Numbered from the stretch's first letter, positions 50,101 through 62,929 are shown. The stretch: DNA of 64,000 bases from Symbiodinium natans (GCA_905221605.1 CAJNDS010002700.1:165882-229881); one strand, 5' to 3'. Program-made: numbers and translations. The notes: a model not told the origin generated them from the sequence alone.

Positions 50101-53000
50101 GAGCTCTGAGGGAGGCCACTTGCGCTCCAAACCGAAACATCCTAAAGCCCAGTGTCAGGGTATCACAGCTTGGGATGTTCCCCCTTAGGCTAACAGTCCT
50201 TAACAGGGATTAGAAGTACCCCCCATTATCATCCCCTATTAAGGACTGTTTGCAAAAAAGGGGAAACAACCCCTGAGCCTAAACCCTGAACCCTAAACGC
50301 GGGAAGTACCCAAAGCATGGGAACACCTGAACTCTTGCCTCGACTTCTTCTGCGGCAGCCGTCCTCAAGCTCAAGCCCTCCAAGGTTTATAGGGTTTCAG
50401 GGTTGGTAGGGTTTAGGGCTTAGGGTTTAGGGTTTAGGGTTTAGGGTATAGGGATTAGGGGGCTTAGGGTTTAGGGTTTCGGGTTTAGGGCGTATTTGTA
50501 GGGTTTGTAGGGTAGTGTTTGTAGCGTTGCAGGGTTTGTAGTTTAGGGCTTTAAGGGTTTAGGGTTACGGGTTTAAGGCAAGGCCTTTTAGGGTTAAGGG
50601 TTCAGGGTCTTTAGGGCTTGTGGGGTTTCAGGTTGAGGGTTTAGGGTCTACAGGGTCTGAAAAGTTTGTAGGGTTATGGGGTGTAGCGGGCTTAATTATC
50701 ATTCTAGGACTTAGAGGGTTCATAGGGTTTAGAGACGTTGTAGGGCTTGTAGGGTTTGCTTGGGTTGGGACCCGGCGGAACCCGAAACCCTAGACCCGAC
50801 TGGAAGGTTCATTGCGGTTAGTATGACCTTGATTAGAACCCCTTAGAACTACCCATGGACCTTCAAGTAGACACTCAATGCTACACCCCCCTAACCCTAA
50901 ACCCTAAATCCTAAACCCTAAAGCCGAACTGAGCTGGGGACAGCCCAGGAGGCGGCAGGGGTTGCGGATGCTCGCACGCCTGCACACAACAAAAAGCATC
51001 TTTGGGCTTGCGGGTCTATTTAAGCTCAGAAGGTTTATAGGGTTTATAGGCACGGTTCATCTATACTCCCCTTAGAACCTTAAGAAAAATATTAGTTTTA
51101 ATATTCTCTTGGGTTTTATATAAACAAAAATAAAAATAATTCCCAAGGGGGATATAGTCATAGGGTTCATAGGGTTTACAGGGTTTGTAGGTTTAACAGG
51201 CAGTCATCGGGTTTATAGGGTACATCGGGTTGGAAGGGTCTGCCAGGGTTTGTAGCGTTTGGGGTTTCGGGCCGGGCCACCCAATTCTAAGCACTTCACA
51301 CTTAGATGGCCAAGGATTGCCTCGGTGTGGTTTCTAGGGTTTAGGGTCTGGGGTTTAGGGTTTAGGGTTTAGAGTTTAGGGCGTTTTAGGCCTTGGGATG
51401 GGTTTTTTTGTCCAACCCTAAACCCTAAACCCAGTACGTAGTCGGGGCCCTCCAAAAACCATAATCCTAAGAAATTTCTTTGGGCCCTAAAACTACGTAG
51501 AGTTTAGGGTTTAGGATTTAGGGTATGCGCACCATCAACCCTCATCTCTCAACCCCTTAACCAGACCCCAGCGCCTCTCGGGAGTAGCCCTAAACCACCA
51601 GACCCTTTTCAAGCATGGGTACTAGTTAATACTATCGGAATAAAGGTTGTATTATAGCCTACCTTGCTTACCACCCTACTCATAGCTGCTCATGAATCTG
51701 AACCTTCAGACGCGAATCCTAGGCCAAACTGCGGCCGCAGCGCTGCACCCAAGCGCGGCAGCATCCAGCGCACGTACGCAGCGACTTGCTTGGCCTGGAG
51801 GGAGGGGTTTAGGGCTTTGAGGGCTTAGGCGGGTTTAAGGGGGTTTAAAGGGTTAAGGGGTTTGGGGTTCAGGGTTTAGGCCCGGCTCATTGTTTTTGGG
51901 GCTTCTTGCTCCCTAAGACCTCCTATGTCCTCCTTCCTTGCAGAGCCTTCTTAGGTTTAGGGTTTAGGGTTTAGGCTAAGGCTTCATGGCTTTGGAGGTC
52001 CAGGCGTTAAGGCTCAGGGCTTAGGGCCATGGGCTGCAAGGGAACGAGGCGGAGGTTTTCGGGCTGAAGGGGTCAGGGTTGTGAGGGTCAAAAGACACAC
52101 CACGATCCAACACCCCTGTCCTTTCTGAAGGGTTGAGGTTTTCAAGGTTTAGGGCTTCAAGGACTCTCCAAGAGGCTATTGAACCGAAGCCCTTAACCCA
52201 AAGCCCGTCCTTGATTGGCCGCGCTTTGGTGCAATCCTCCTCGCCCGGCGCGTCGGGGAAATGCTTGCCGATGTATTCCTGCAAAGCCGACTTCCGAACC
52301 TCTAAACCCTCAGGCCAACTTCCTAACCCTAAACCCTAAACCCTAAACCCTAATCCCTAAACCCTAGACCCTAAACCCCAGACCCTAATCCCTAAACCCT
52401 AATCCCTAATCCCTAAACCCGAAACCACGTTGTCAGAAGAGCCTTGGGGGCGGGGCACCATAGGATTCAAGATTTAGGGTTTAGGGTTTAATTAAGGTCA
52501 AGGCTTGGGGGTTTAAAGCTCCGAACTTAAGGTTGAGGTTTTGGAAGCCCGTAAAGAAGGTTCCGAAACCCCTGAAACCTGAAAAAACCACCAAAGCCCT
52601 AACGCGCTGCCGCAACCCCTGACCTTTAAACCCCCAACGCCTTAAAACCCCTAAAAACCCCCAACCCCTAAGGAACCTCAAAGCCCTTGCGCAACCCTAA
52701 CCCTAAACCCCTTAAAACCCTATACCCCTAAAAAGGAGACACAAATCCCTGACGCGCGCAGCGACCGGTCCTCGATGTCGCGCATGAGCACTACCTCATC
52801 GCATCTGGACCCCACTCCGAAGCCTTGGGCGACATGGGGGTCCGAAAACGGGGGTACCCTTTTTGGGGGGTCCCTTTAGAAGGAATTCTACTCCATTTGG
52901 GGTATAAAAGAGGCACCCCTATTTTGGGAAATTCCCATATGGCTTTGGTGGAATTACGGCTCTTAGGGTTCAGGGTTTAGGGTTTGGGGTTTAGGGTTTG
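47063..53000 (-). CDS. Unassigned multi-exon gene ending at a clear stop
   Basis: A series of minus-strand exons from about 52.8 kb ends with TAG at 47063-47065. Each has a CAG-type acceptor and coding-like composition. No domain is recognised in the pieces (for example EYIGKHFPDAPGEED, AKQVAAYVRWMLPRLG, VKGRVDELLVKLIGE). The start could be MSPKASEWGPDAM at about 52848, or lie further right in the island at 53.7-53.85 kb. Grouping rests on strand, order and the absence of another stop, and is inference. Confidence 0.45.
47769..47813 (-). CDS. Exon candidate
   Basis: After AGTTAG: VLMLKPAPEVPPWAG, phase 0; no standard donor after CAG. Confidence 0.42.
48415..48476 (-). CDS. Exon of the 47-53 kb gene
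   Basis: After TTCGCAG: ANGMVEDKKFQWGVLRQQSS, phase 0, then a possible GC donor. Strong coding signal. Confidence 0.6.
48917..48954 (-). CDS. Exon of the 47-53 kb gene
   Basis: After GGCCCAG: EAQKFAVGTLL in frame, ending at a GA donor (CTGAG|GACG). Exact start uncertain because of a second AG (GCTCAG). Confidence 0.52.
49285..49321 (-). CDS. Exon candidate
   Basis: After GTGCAG: AMNPAPMPPLLYS, phase 0; donor not seen. Confidence 0.42.
49693..49716 (-). CDS. Exon of the 47-53 kb gene
   Basis: After GCTGGAAG: EKLVKFLE, 24 bp in phase 0, then a GA donor (GAG|GATC). The frame continues on both sides (SRGWK and DRPGPT). Confidence 0.5.
50170..50273. mobile_element. MITE-like hairpin, family A copy 7
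   Basis: Left end TTGGGATGTTCCCCCTTAGG, inner ACAGTCCTTAACAGGGATTA and CCCTATTAAGGACTGTT, right end AAAAAGGGGAAACAACCC (worn). Confidence 0.72.
50339..50362 (-). CDS. Exon candidate
   Basis: After CTTGAG: TAAAEEVE in frame, then a GC donor (GAG|GCA). Confidence 0.42.
50801..50870. mobile_element. Family B hairpin copy (short)
   Basis: Ends TGGAAGGTTCATTGCGG and AACTACCCATGGACCTTCAA; about 70 bp. Confidence 0.6.
50936..50989 (-). CDS. Exon of the 47-53 kb gene
   Basis: After TGTGCAG: ACEHPQPLPPPGLSPAQ, phase 0; Pro-rich; donor unclear. Confidence 0.48.
51061..51147. repeat. Small AT-rich hairpin
   Basis: CTATACTCCCCTTAGAACC and CCCAAGGGGGATATAG are inverted ends around an AT-rich core (ATATTAGTTTTAATATT and AAAATAAAAATAA). 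Confidence 0.6.
51729..51794 (-). CDS. Exon of the 47-53 kb gene
   Basis: After CTCCAG: AKQVAAYVRWMLPRLGAALR then PQ, phase 0. A GT inside (TTGG|GTGCAG) may end it earlier. Strong coding signal. Confidence 0.6.
52210..52278 (-). CDS. Exon of the 47-53 kb gene
   Basis: After TTTGCAG: EYIGKHFPDAPGEEDCTKAR then PIK, 69 bp in phase 0, with a GA donor (AAG|GAC). One of the best exons in this gene. Confidence 0.7.
52771..52848 (-). CDS. Exon(s) near the 5' end of the 47-53 kb gene
   Basis: Two overlapping readings. (a) ATG at about 52848: MSPKASEWGPDAM to a GT donor (ATGAG|GTAGTG). (b) After GTCCAG or GATGAG: CDEVVLMRDIE to a GA donor (GAG|GACC), 52771-52804. They use different frames and cannot both be one exon. 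Confidence 0.5.
52833..52932. mobile_element. Family C hairpin copy
   Basis: GGGGTACCCTTTTTGGGG, GGAATTCTACTCCATTTGGG and CACCCCTATTTTGGGAAATT match the copy at 41438-41556. Its left end overlaps the exon candidate MSPKAS. Confidence 0.65.
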
Positions 53001-53694
53001 GGGTTTAAGTTCTCAGGGTTTCAATATGCTTGGAGGTTGGGGCTTTCGGGTTTTGGGCGATTGCACCCGTCAGGGCCTCGAGGACTCTAGGGCTTATGGG
53101 CTTCAGGCTGGTAAGGTGAAGAGGGTTTAGGGTTTAGGGTTTAGGGCTTAGGGCTTAGGGTTTAGGGTTTAGGGTTTACGGTTTCGGGTTTAGGGTCTAG
53201 GGTCTAGGGTTTAGGGTTTAGGGTTTAAGGTTTAGGGTTTAAGGTTTAGGGTTTAGGGTTTAGGGTTTAGGGGTAGTAGCCTTGAGGGAGGGGTGTTTTC
53301 TTGAAGAACGATTCTCAAATCCCACCAGGGCCGTTGTATAAAAGAGAAGAACAGGCAGGTTGGAGGGGGGAGAACTGATGTTTAGGATCTCTGACATCCC
53401 GAGCCCTAAGCCATAAACCCTAATGACACCCGACTTCCCCAAGCATGAACCCTGCGGCTATGATGTGGCTATTGCCGGGCTCCTTTTCGGAGTTTAGGGT
53501 TTAGGGTTGAGGGGAATATGGTAGGGAATGAGGGAATTCAGTGCCTTGTATAACCTGAGGGTTTCAAGGTTTAGGGTTTAGGGAAATCCCAAAGCTGAAG
53601 CACGGAAATCCTGAGAGCTAGGGTGGTGGGGGATTTAGGGTGTAGGGTTTCTTGGGTTTAGGGTTAGGGTGTAGGGCTCAGGACTGAGGGAAGA

Positions 53695-53850
53695 GTTCGA
53701 CGAGTTTGGCCCCAGCTTGCTGGTTGCGACAAGCACATGCGCCTGTGCACTGGGCGACAAGGGCCCCGAGGTATTTTTGTTCAAGCCGCCTTCGCCAGAG
53801 GTCCCAACGCACAGAAGAGGTTCTTGTGGCCCATGGCTTTCCGCCCCAAT
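53695..53850 (+). CDS. Coding island, strand ambiguous
   Basis: Plus frame: EFDEFGPSLLVATSTCACAL, GDKGPEVFLFKPPSPE, then a GT donor (GAG|GTCC), with an earlier GAG|GTAT. The wording is reminiscent of patatin-like phospholipases but not secure. Minus frame: GAESHGPQEPLLCVGTSGEG, then a Ser/Asn-rich stretch; it could be the N-terminus of the minus-strand gene to the left. Confidence 0.4.
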
Positions 53851-54179
53851 TTGTTGTTTAGGGGTTTAGGGTTTAGGGGTTTAGGGTTGAGGGGCTTGGG
53901 GTTGTGGGTTTAGGGGTTTACGGGTTTAGGGATTTGGGGTTTAGGGGCTTCGTGTTGAGGGTTTAGGGGTTTTGGGGTTTAGGGTTTAGGGATTAGGGTT
54001 TAGGGTTTGGGGTTTGGGGTTTAGGGTTTAGGGTTTAGGGTTTATAGAAACTGTATAGGGTTTGGTCCCAATAACGTTTTGAGCGAAACGTTTTGAGCGA
54101 AAGTTTTGAGCGAAAGTCTTTTTTAGAATTTAGGTTTTAGGGGTCGGCGTGGGGGGTGGAGGGTGGTCGGCGGGGGGAT

Positions 54180-56220
54180 TGGGCGAAGAAAATGATATTC
54201 AAATGGAATATCGAATATTCTTTTGGATTCGTCGAACCATTTTGAAATTGATTGGTAAATTGAAAATATATTTCGAGGTTTCTGATGGAATTTGAGAACT
54301 ATTGGAAATATACAAAACTCATACATACAATATTCCAATTCAAATACTCATGTAATGATTCAATGAGATTTTTCGATATTTCGTTTTTTGGAGAATCTGA
54401 AACTTTGGTTTTATAATGATTCAAGGAGTCTTTGGATACCTCAGAAATTATTCAAAAAATGAATTTATAATAATTCTAATAAGTTTGGAATGTTCGCCAA
54501 TTTGTTATATTGATTGGTTGGGAGGTTTTTGATAGAATATCTAATATTATTTGCAAATGAAAAATCTAATATGGATACCATTCAAATATGTTTGAGAATT
54601 CAAACTGAAATATTCAGGAATTCGGTTTTATAATGATTCAAGGAATTTTGGGTACCTCAGATTTATTGGAAATTTATTATGAGAATTCTAATGGAATTTT
54701 TTGAATTCTTGGACAGATTGAAAAATCATGAAATATTCTAATGAAAAGTCTCATATCACATTGGTTTTCCAGTACTAGAAGAAATCCTTGGATCCCTCAG
54801 ACATTCTATTTGAAAATTTCGAGATTTCCAATTCAATTTTTGAGAATTGGTGAAATCCTCATGAAGCTTTGGATTTGCAATTATACAATGAGTTTTTGGA
54901 CATCCCAGAATTTCATTGGAATTTTTTCGAGGATTTTATTGGGTTTTGAGAAGTATTGGTAATATTTCAATATCATGAAATATTCTCATTGAAATCCTCA
55001 TATAGTTTTGGTTTTACAATGATGTAAGGAATTCTTGGAAACCTCAGAATTTTTATTTGAAAATTTATTCCGAGATTAATAATGGAATATTTTAGAAGTA
55101 TTGGAAATCAAAAAAATCATGAAATATTCCAGCTGACGTCCTCATGATATTTTGATTTCGCAATAATATAAGAAGTTTTTGGATACCTCAGAATATTTTG
55201 GATATTTTTAAATTATCTAAGTATTTATTTCGAAATTCTCAATGGAATATTTTCGAATTATCGATAATTTCAATTGCAAAATTTCTGAAATTATGGTTTT
55301 ATAATCATTCAAGGAATCTTTGGACACCTCAAAAAGTCCTATTTTGAGATTTTCGATGGAATATTTTAGAATTATTGAATTATTGAATTCAAAAAAACCA
55401 TGGGTTCTGAATTTTATTTAAATTATAAACCTCTTAAAATATGTCAATTTATAATAATGCGGTTAATTGAATTAAAAGGATCATACGATTATATTCATTT
55501 TTTTGCAATGACTCAAGGAATGCTTCGGTTTTCAATATTATTGAACGACTTTGTGGTTTTTATAATGATTCAAGAATCTTTGGCTACCTCAGAAATTATT
55601 GAATATTTCAAAATAAATTGGAATTTGCAAAGTTCTAATAATTTGGAATAATCGCAATTTTTTAATATTGATTGGAGGTTTTTGATAGAATATCTAATAT
55701 TATTTGCAAATGAAAAAATTAATATGGATATCATTCAAATATATTTGAGAATTCAAATTGGCATAATGTATTATGGGAATTTTTAATGGAACTTTTTTGA
55801 ATTCTTGGAAATGTTGAAAAATCATGAAATATTCTAATGAAAAATCTCGTCATATCATATTGGTTTTCCAATAATAGAAGACATTCTTGGATACCTCAGA
55901 ATTTGCAAGGATTCCAGTTCAATTTTGGGGAATTATTGAAATCCTCATGAAATTTTGATTTTGCAATGATATAAGGAATTTTTTGGATATCTCAGAATTT
56001 TATTGAATTTTTTTCGAGGTTTTTATTGGGATCTTTAGAAGTATTGGCAATATTTGAATATCATGAAATATTCTAATTGAAATCCTCATACAATTTTGGT
56101 TTTGCAACGATATAAGGAATTCTTGGAAACCTCAGAATTTTCTTTTGACAATTTATTTCGAGATTGATAATGGAAAGTTTAGAAGTATTGGAAATCAAAC
56201 AAATCATGAAATATTCTAAT
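54180..56220. repeat. AT-rich satellite, about 140-base unit with a 1.15-kb higher-order repeat
   Basis: The landmark TTGGATACCTCAGAA (variants) recurs at about 54435, 54650, 54790, 54895, 55035, 55180, 55320, 55580, 55880, 55990 and 56125, roughly every 140 bases. A longer match (GAGGTTTTTGATAGAATATC and flanks) at about 54530 and 55675 shows a duplicated block some 1145 bases long. Short ORFs inside are translated repeat. Confidence 0.85.
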
Positions 56221-56234
56221 TGGTGTCCTCCATC

Positions 56235-56360
56235 TCAACCCCCTTCATATAGGTACAATCTTCCCAACCCCCTTCATATAGGTGAAGAGGTCACCAAGAG
56301 GTTTTCATGAGGCTCGGGTAAGTTTTGAACCCTCTTAACCCCCCCTTCATATAGGATGCA
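56235..56360. repeat. Three copies of AACCCCCTTCATATAGGT
   Basis: Copies at about 56238, 56268 and 56338. On the minus strand this supplies the final codons and stop (ACCTATATGAAGGGGG) of the gene to its right. Confidence 0.85.
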
Positions 56361-57826
56361 ATGGACGGGTTGTGTTGTTCTTGCTCCTTGGATCGACTCT
56401 GTCGTCATGGGTGCAGTGAGACGTCTCAGGTTTTCTGGTTGCTGAGGGATGTGTACATTCTCATAGGCAAACTGCAACGTAGTAGCGGATGCATGTCTTC
56501 ACAGTTGATAACAGTTTTTGTATCTGACGCAGACTTGTTCGAGGCTTTCAATAGACATTCACATCTCTCAGACGTACTGTTGCATTAATGATCACGGCAG
56601 AGGTCATGTTGTCTAGTGGCTCTTTCCAAGTAGAGCGGCGGGTGAAACTCATGTCAAAATCAATCGGTCGGCTGCGAGGTACTACGGGCTGTGTTTCACT
56701 GTTAAAATTTTCTGCAGCGGTCGACCTGGAGATTTGAAGCTACGCGCGCCAATCTGCCATTGTCATATTTTCTTGTTTCCTTGTTGTCTTACTTCTAAGT
56801 CTCGGAAGTAGGTAGCAGCTAGTGTACACTCGTTGGGCTTATCCACGTAATCTGTGGCTATCAACCTGCCGCCTTCCTGGTACTGGACGCAGTTCTGCTC
56901 GCTGAGAACCTGCAAAGCAGTGTTTGTGAGTCCTACTGGTTTCTGAAGTCAATGGGCCTGGAGGTCGTAGAGCGGTGGACCGTGGGCGCGACGTCGGAAG
57001 ATGCATAGTGCCAGGATCATGGGCCTGCCTACTGTAACTCGATGGAATGAGAAATAGAACTAGAAGCTTTCAGAAGCTTTCATAGAAATGGGACTCTTGA
57101 AGCTCTCACCTCGGCATTGGCAGTGGAACTGAGCATGCTTGCCAACGCCTGGTGTGGCCAAAGCGGTCTCGCGACTGTCCTGCAGGGGGCTCTAACAACA
57201 TTCCAGAGGTTCACGAAGTGAAGAATTTTCTTGCCTGAAGGAATCGAAAGAGATCCATGCCTGAGCTGAACCATGCATATTTGTGGCTGACTGAATCTGC
57301 AAAGTTGCTCAGCTCCGGGCCCGGGTGAACCTAAAGACTCTTGGCAGGTTGTGTTGGTTGGTTTGAACCGCGCTGCTGCAGGTGTGGAGCGCAAATTCGT
57401 AGCCAGTCTTTGCTGCTGAAGGTTTGTAGACGGAATTCTTGCATCTGGTTGCATAACACATCCGGTGTTGTGATGTTGTTTGTGCACGCACCGCTGCAAG
57501 TTTTTGTCCTCTGCCCGCGCACACACTGCTGCAGGTCTTAAATTTTTAGGTCTTGCCAGCTCACGTTTTGCCTGAGTTGGCTGCATGTGTGATATGACTT
57601 CTTTGAGCAGAAATGCTTCAAACGGCAGCATTCCAAGCGTCTTCGCAGCTTCTTTAATTTCCCTCTCAACGCGGTCAAGATTGAATGGAAGTGGAGTCTG
57701 GCATACATGGGAAACGCGCCTCTCGTTCTCGCGCAGTAGTTCTTTGTACGCGGTCTCGGAGGGCTTGGCTGTCTTCAGTGCCTGCATGCTTAAGTTATCT
57801 TGCATTGTTGTTGTTGTTGAGCGGTG
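56274..57826 (-). CDS. Complete six-exon gene, 263-residue protein of unknown function
   Basis: Exons 57572-57805, 57235-57296, 57110-57179, 56793-56909, 56578-56688 and 56274-56471 sum to 792 bp, an uninterrupted frame from ATG (57803-57805) to TGA (56274-56276). Donors are GC, GC, GT, GT, GT; acceptors all AG; introns 275, 55, 200, 104 and 106 bp. Exon 1 carries a charged helical stretch (NLDRVEREIKEAAKTLGM then LPFEAFLLKEVISHMQ). Later parts read VLSEQNCVQYQEGG and DYVDKPNECTLAATYFRDLE. No known domain is recognised. It has no TTTAGGG arrays in its introns, unlike every neighbour. A pyrimidine-rich acceptor (ATTCTGTTTTAG) ends at 57827, so the mature 5' end is probably 57826 after spliced-leader addition. 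Confidence 0.72.
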
Positions 57827-57838
57827 CTAAAACAGAAT
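57827..57838 (-). promoter_or_regulatory. Probable trans-splice acceptor
   Basis: Pyrimidine-rich ATTCTGTTTTAG directly followed by a 21-base leader and ATG. It fits the expected place for spliced-leader addition, and its TAG doubles as the stop of the preceding frame. Confidence 0.5.
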
Positions 57839-58005
57839 CTGAGGAGGTGGCAAGCTGGATGACTCGCCAAGGCTCTGTGCCACTGAACTCCGCGTGCAGC
57901 AAGTGGAGCTTTCTTGTGGCCTGATCACTGGGACTGTATTATACGGCGCATGCTGTGAGTCATGTTTGCGCCTGCTTTTTGAACCTCGTCTTGATAGTTC
58001 CTTTC
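57827..58005 (-). CDS. Terminal exon of an upstream gene
   Basis: After TTCTTCTGCGCAG the frame reads KELSRRGSKSRRKHDSQHAP, then YNTVPVIRPQESST, and ends PPPQILF with TAG at 57827-57829. Basic then Ser/Pro-rich; family unknown. Other frames of this exon are shorter. The TAG is also the AG acceptor of the next gene. A likely preceding exon reads LSLQAIFQFVGGKLIMVFDP and ends at a GC donor near 58070; its phase fits another frame better, so the model is unsure. Confidence 0.42.
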
Positions 58006-58199
58006 CTGCGCAGAAGAAAGTTGTGAACTGTTCCAACAATTGTGGAATGATTATTGTCTTGCCTTGGGTCGAAGACCATGATCAACTTTCCCCCAACAAA
58101 TTGAAAGATAGCTTGGAGCGAAAGGGCTGACGGCACATGTTTGCTTCTACGATACATGTACTGCCCCTTTATTCAGGTTGAGGAGAAGCGTATCAGCTA

Positions 58200-58450
58200 G
58201 GGAGGCCCGGCTTCGTAATTTAATATTCGGGGGAAGCCCGGCTTCGTACTTCAGTACTCGGGGGAGGCCCGGCTTCGTGGTTTAGTCTTCGGGGAAGTCC
58301 GGCTTCGTAATTTAGTATTCGGGGGAAGCCCCGCTTCGTAATTTAATATTCTGGGGAGGCCCGGCTTCGTAATTTAGTATTCCGCGGAGGCCCGGCTTCG
58401 TAATTAGTATTCGGGGGAGGCCCGGCTTCGTAATTTAGTTTTCGGGGGAA
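58200..58450. repeat. 31-base tandem repeat, 8 copies
   Basis: Unit GGAGGCCCGGCTTCGTAATT plus TAGTATTCGGG, with small changes between copies. Confidence 0.93.
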
Positions 58451-58494
58451 GTGTTTTGGGTCAATTTACAAAAACTCGGCACGTCAGCAGTTTA

Positions 58495-58885
58495 GAAGCT
58501 AATTTTGGGCTTGGGAAGAGTTTTTGGCTTTGGGAGCAAATTTTGAATTTTGGGCTTTGGAAGCCAATTTTGGGCTTTGGGAAGCCAAATTGGGCTTTGG
58601 GAGCCAATTTTGTTGGAAAGCAATTTTGGGCTTTGGAAGCTAATTTTTTGCTTTGGGAGCCAATTTTGGGTGTGGGGAGGCGATTTGGGCTTTGGAAGCC
58701 AATTTTGGGCTTTGGGAGCCAATTTGTTTGAGCTTTGGGAGCCAGTTTTGGGCTTTGAGAGCTAATTTTCGGCTTTGAAGCCAATTCTGGGCCTTGGGAG
58801 TCAATTTGGGCTTTGGACGCCAATTTTGGGCTCTGGGAGCTAATTTTGTGCTTTGGAAGCCAATGAGCTTTTGGGAGGCGACTTG
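58495..58885. repeat. About 20-base tandem repeat
   Basis: Unit TTTGGGAGCCAATTTTGGGC and variants, some 18 copies. Long ORFs on both strands (for example repeated LPKPKIGFQSPK on minus) are translated repeat. Probably the counterpart of the TTTGGGTGAGG/GCTGGGG part of the short element at 42.4-42.5 kb. Confidence 0.9.
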
Positions 58886-59229
58886 GGCTTTGTTTGCCGG
58901 GGCCCGGGAAGGCCCCACAGGTTCAAGTAAATTGAACATTCGGCCTCCCGCTTTGGCTTAATTTACTTCAACTCTGTTTGTCAGCTGTTTCGACAAATAT
59001 CTTGGAATTTCAGAATGGCACCACATACAATTTCTATTTATTTTGTCTTGAAGGTTTAGAGTTTAGGGTTTAGGGTTTAGGGTTTGGGGTTTAGGGTTTA
59101 GGGTTTAGGGTTTCGGGTTTAGGGTTTAGGGTTTAGGGTTTAGGCACAAACGGGGGCCGTTCCCGAGGCCTGAGTCCCAAACTCCCGACTCCCAAGCCTG
59201 AAGCCCCGAACCCTTGAGCTGAACTGAGC

Positions 59230-59349
59230 CCCAAACCCTAAACCCTAAACCCTAAACCCTAAACCCTAAACCCTAAACCCTAAACCCTAAACCCTAAACC
59301 CTAAACCCTAAACCCTAAACCCTAAACCCTAAACCCTAAACCCTCAACC

Positions 59350-59355
<6 letters not shown>
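59230..59355. repeat. CCCTAAA array
   Basis: About 17 regular units; its right edge (CCCTAACCCTCAAG) encodes the end of the exon at 59350-59439. Confidence 0.95.
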
Positions 59356-62776
<3,421 letters not shown>

Positions 62777-62929
62777 CTGCAACTGAGAAGGCTTCGTGTT
62801 TAGGGTTCACTTAGGGTTTACGAGGTTTTTTTGGGTTTTCGAGGCCTTTTTAAGGTTTACAGGGTTTATAAGGATTGTAAGCTTTTGGGTTTAGGGGAAG
62901 TTTACCCCAGTAGCACATCTCTTAGCCGT

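Larger units (their letters stand above)
54038..59062. mobile_element. 5-kb TTTAGGG-free element with genes, satellite and tandem repeats
   Basis: Starts GGGTTTATAGAAACTGTATA followed by GTTTTGAGCGAAA units (54080-54120) and ends with TTTGTCAGCTGTTTCGACAA, then CACCACATACAATTTCTATT, then CTTGAAGGTTTAGAG. The same two ends, in the same order and distance from TTTAGGG, bound the short element at 42311-42850. Inside are an AT-rich satellite, one complete gene, the end of another and two tandem repeats. No transposase or reverse transcriptase is recognisable, so its status as a mobile element is inference from matched termini. Confidence 0.55.

Noticed and set aside
54123-55651. ORFs in the AT-rich satellite
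   Set aside because: They fall in repeated units, are not conserved between units and have no recognisable content.
58461-58939. Long overlapping ORFs with LPKPKIGFQSPK repeats
   Set aside because: Produced by the 20-base tandem repeat, present in several frames and on both strands.
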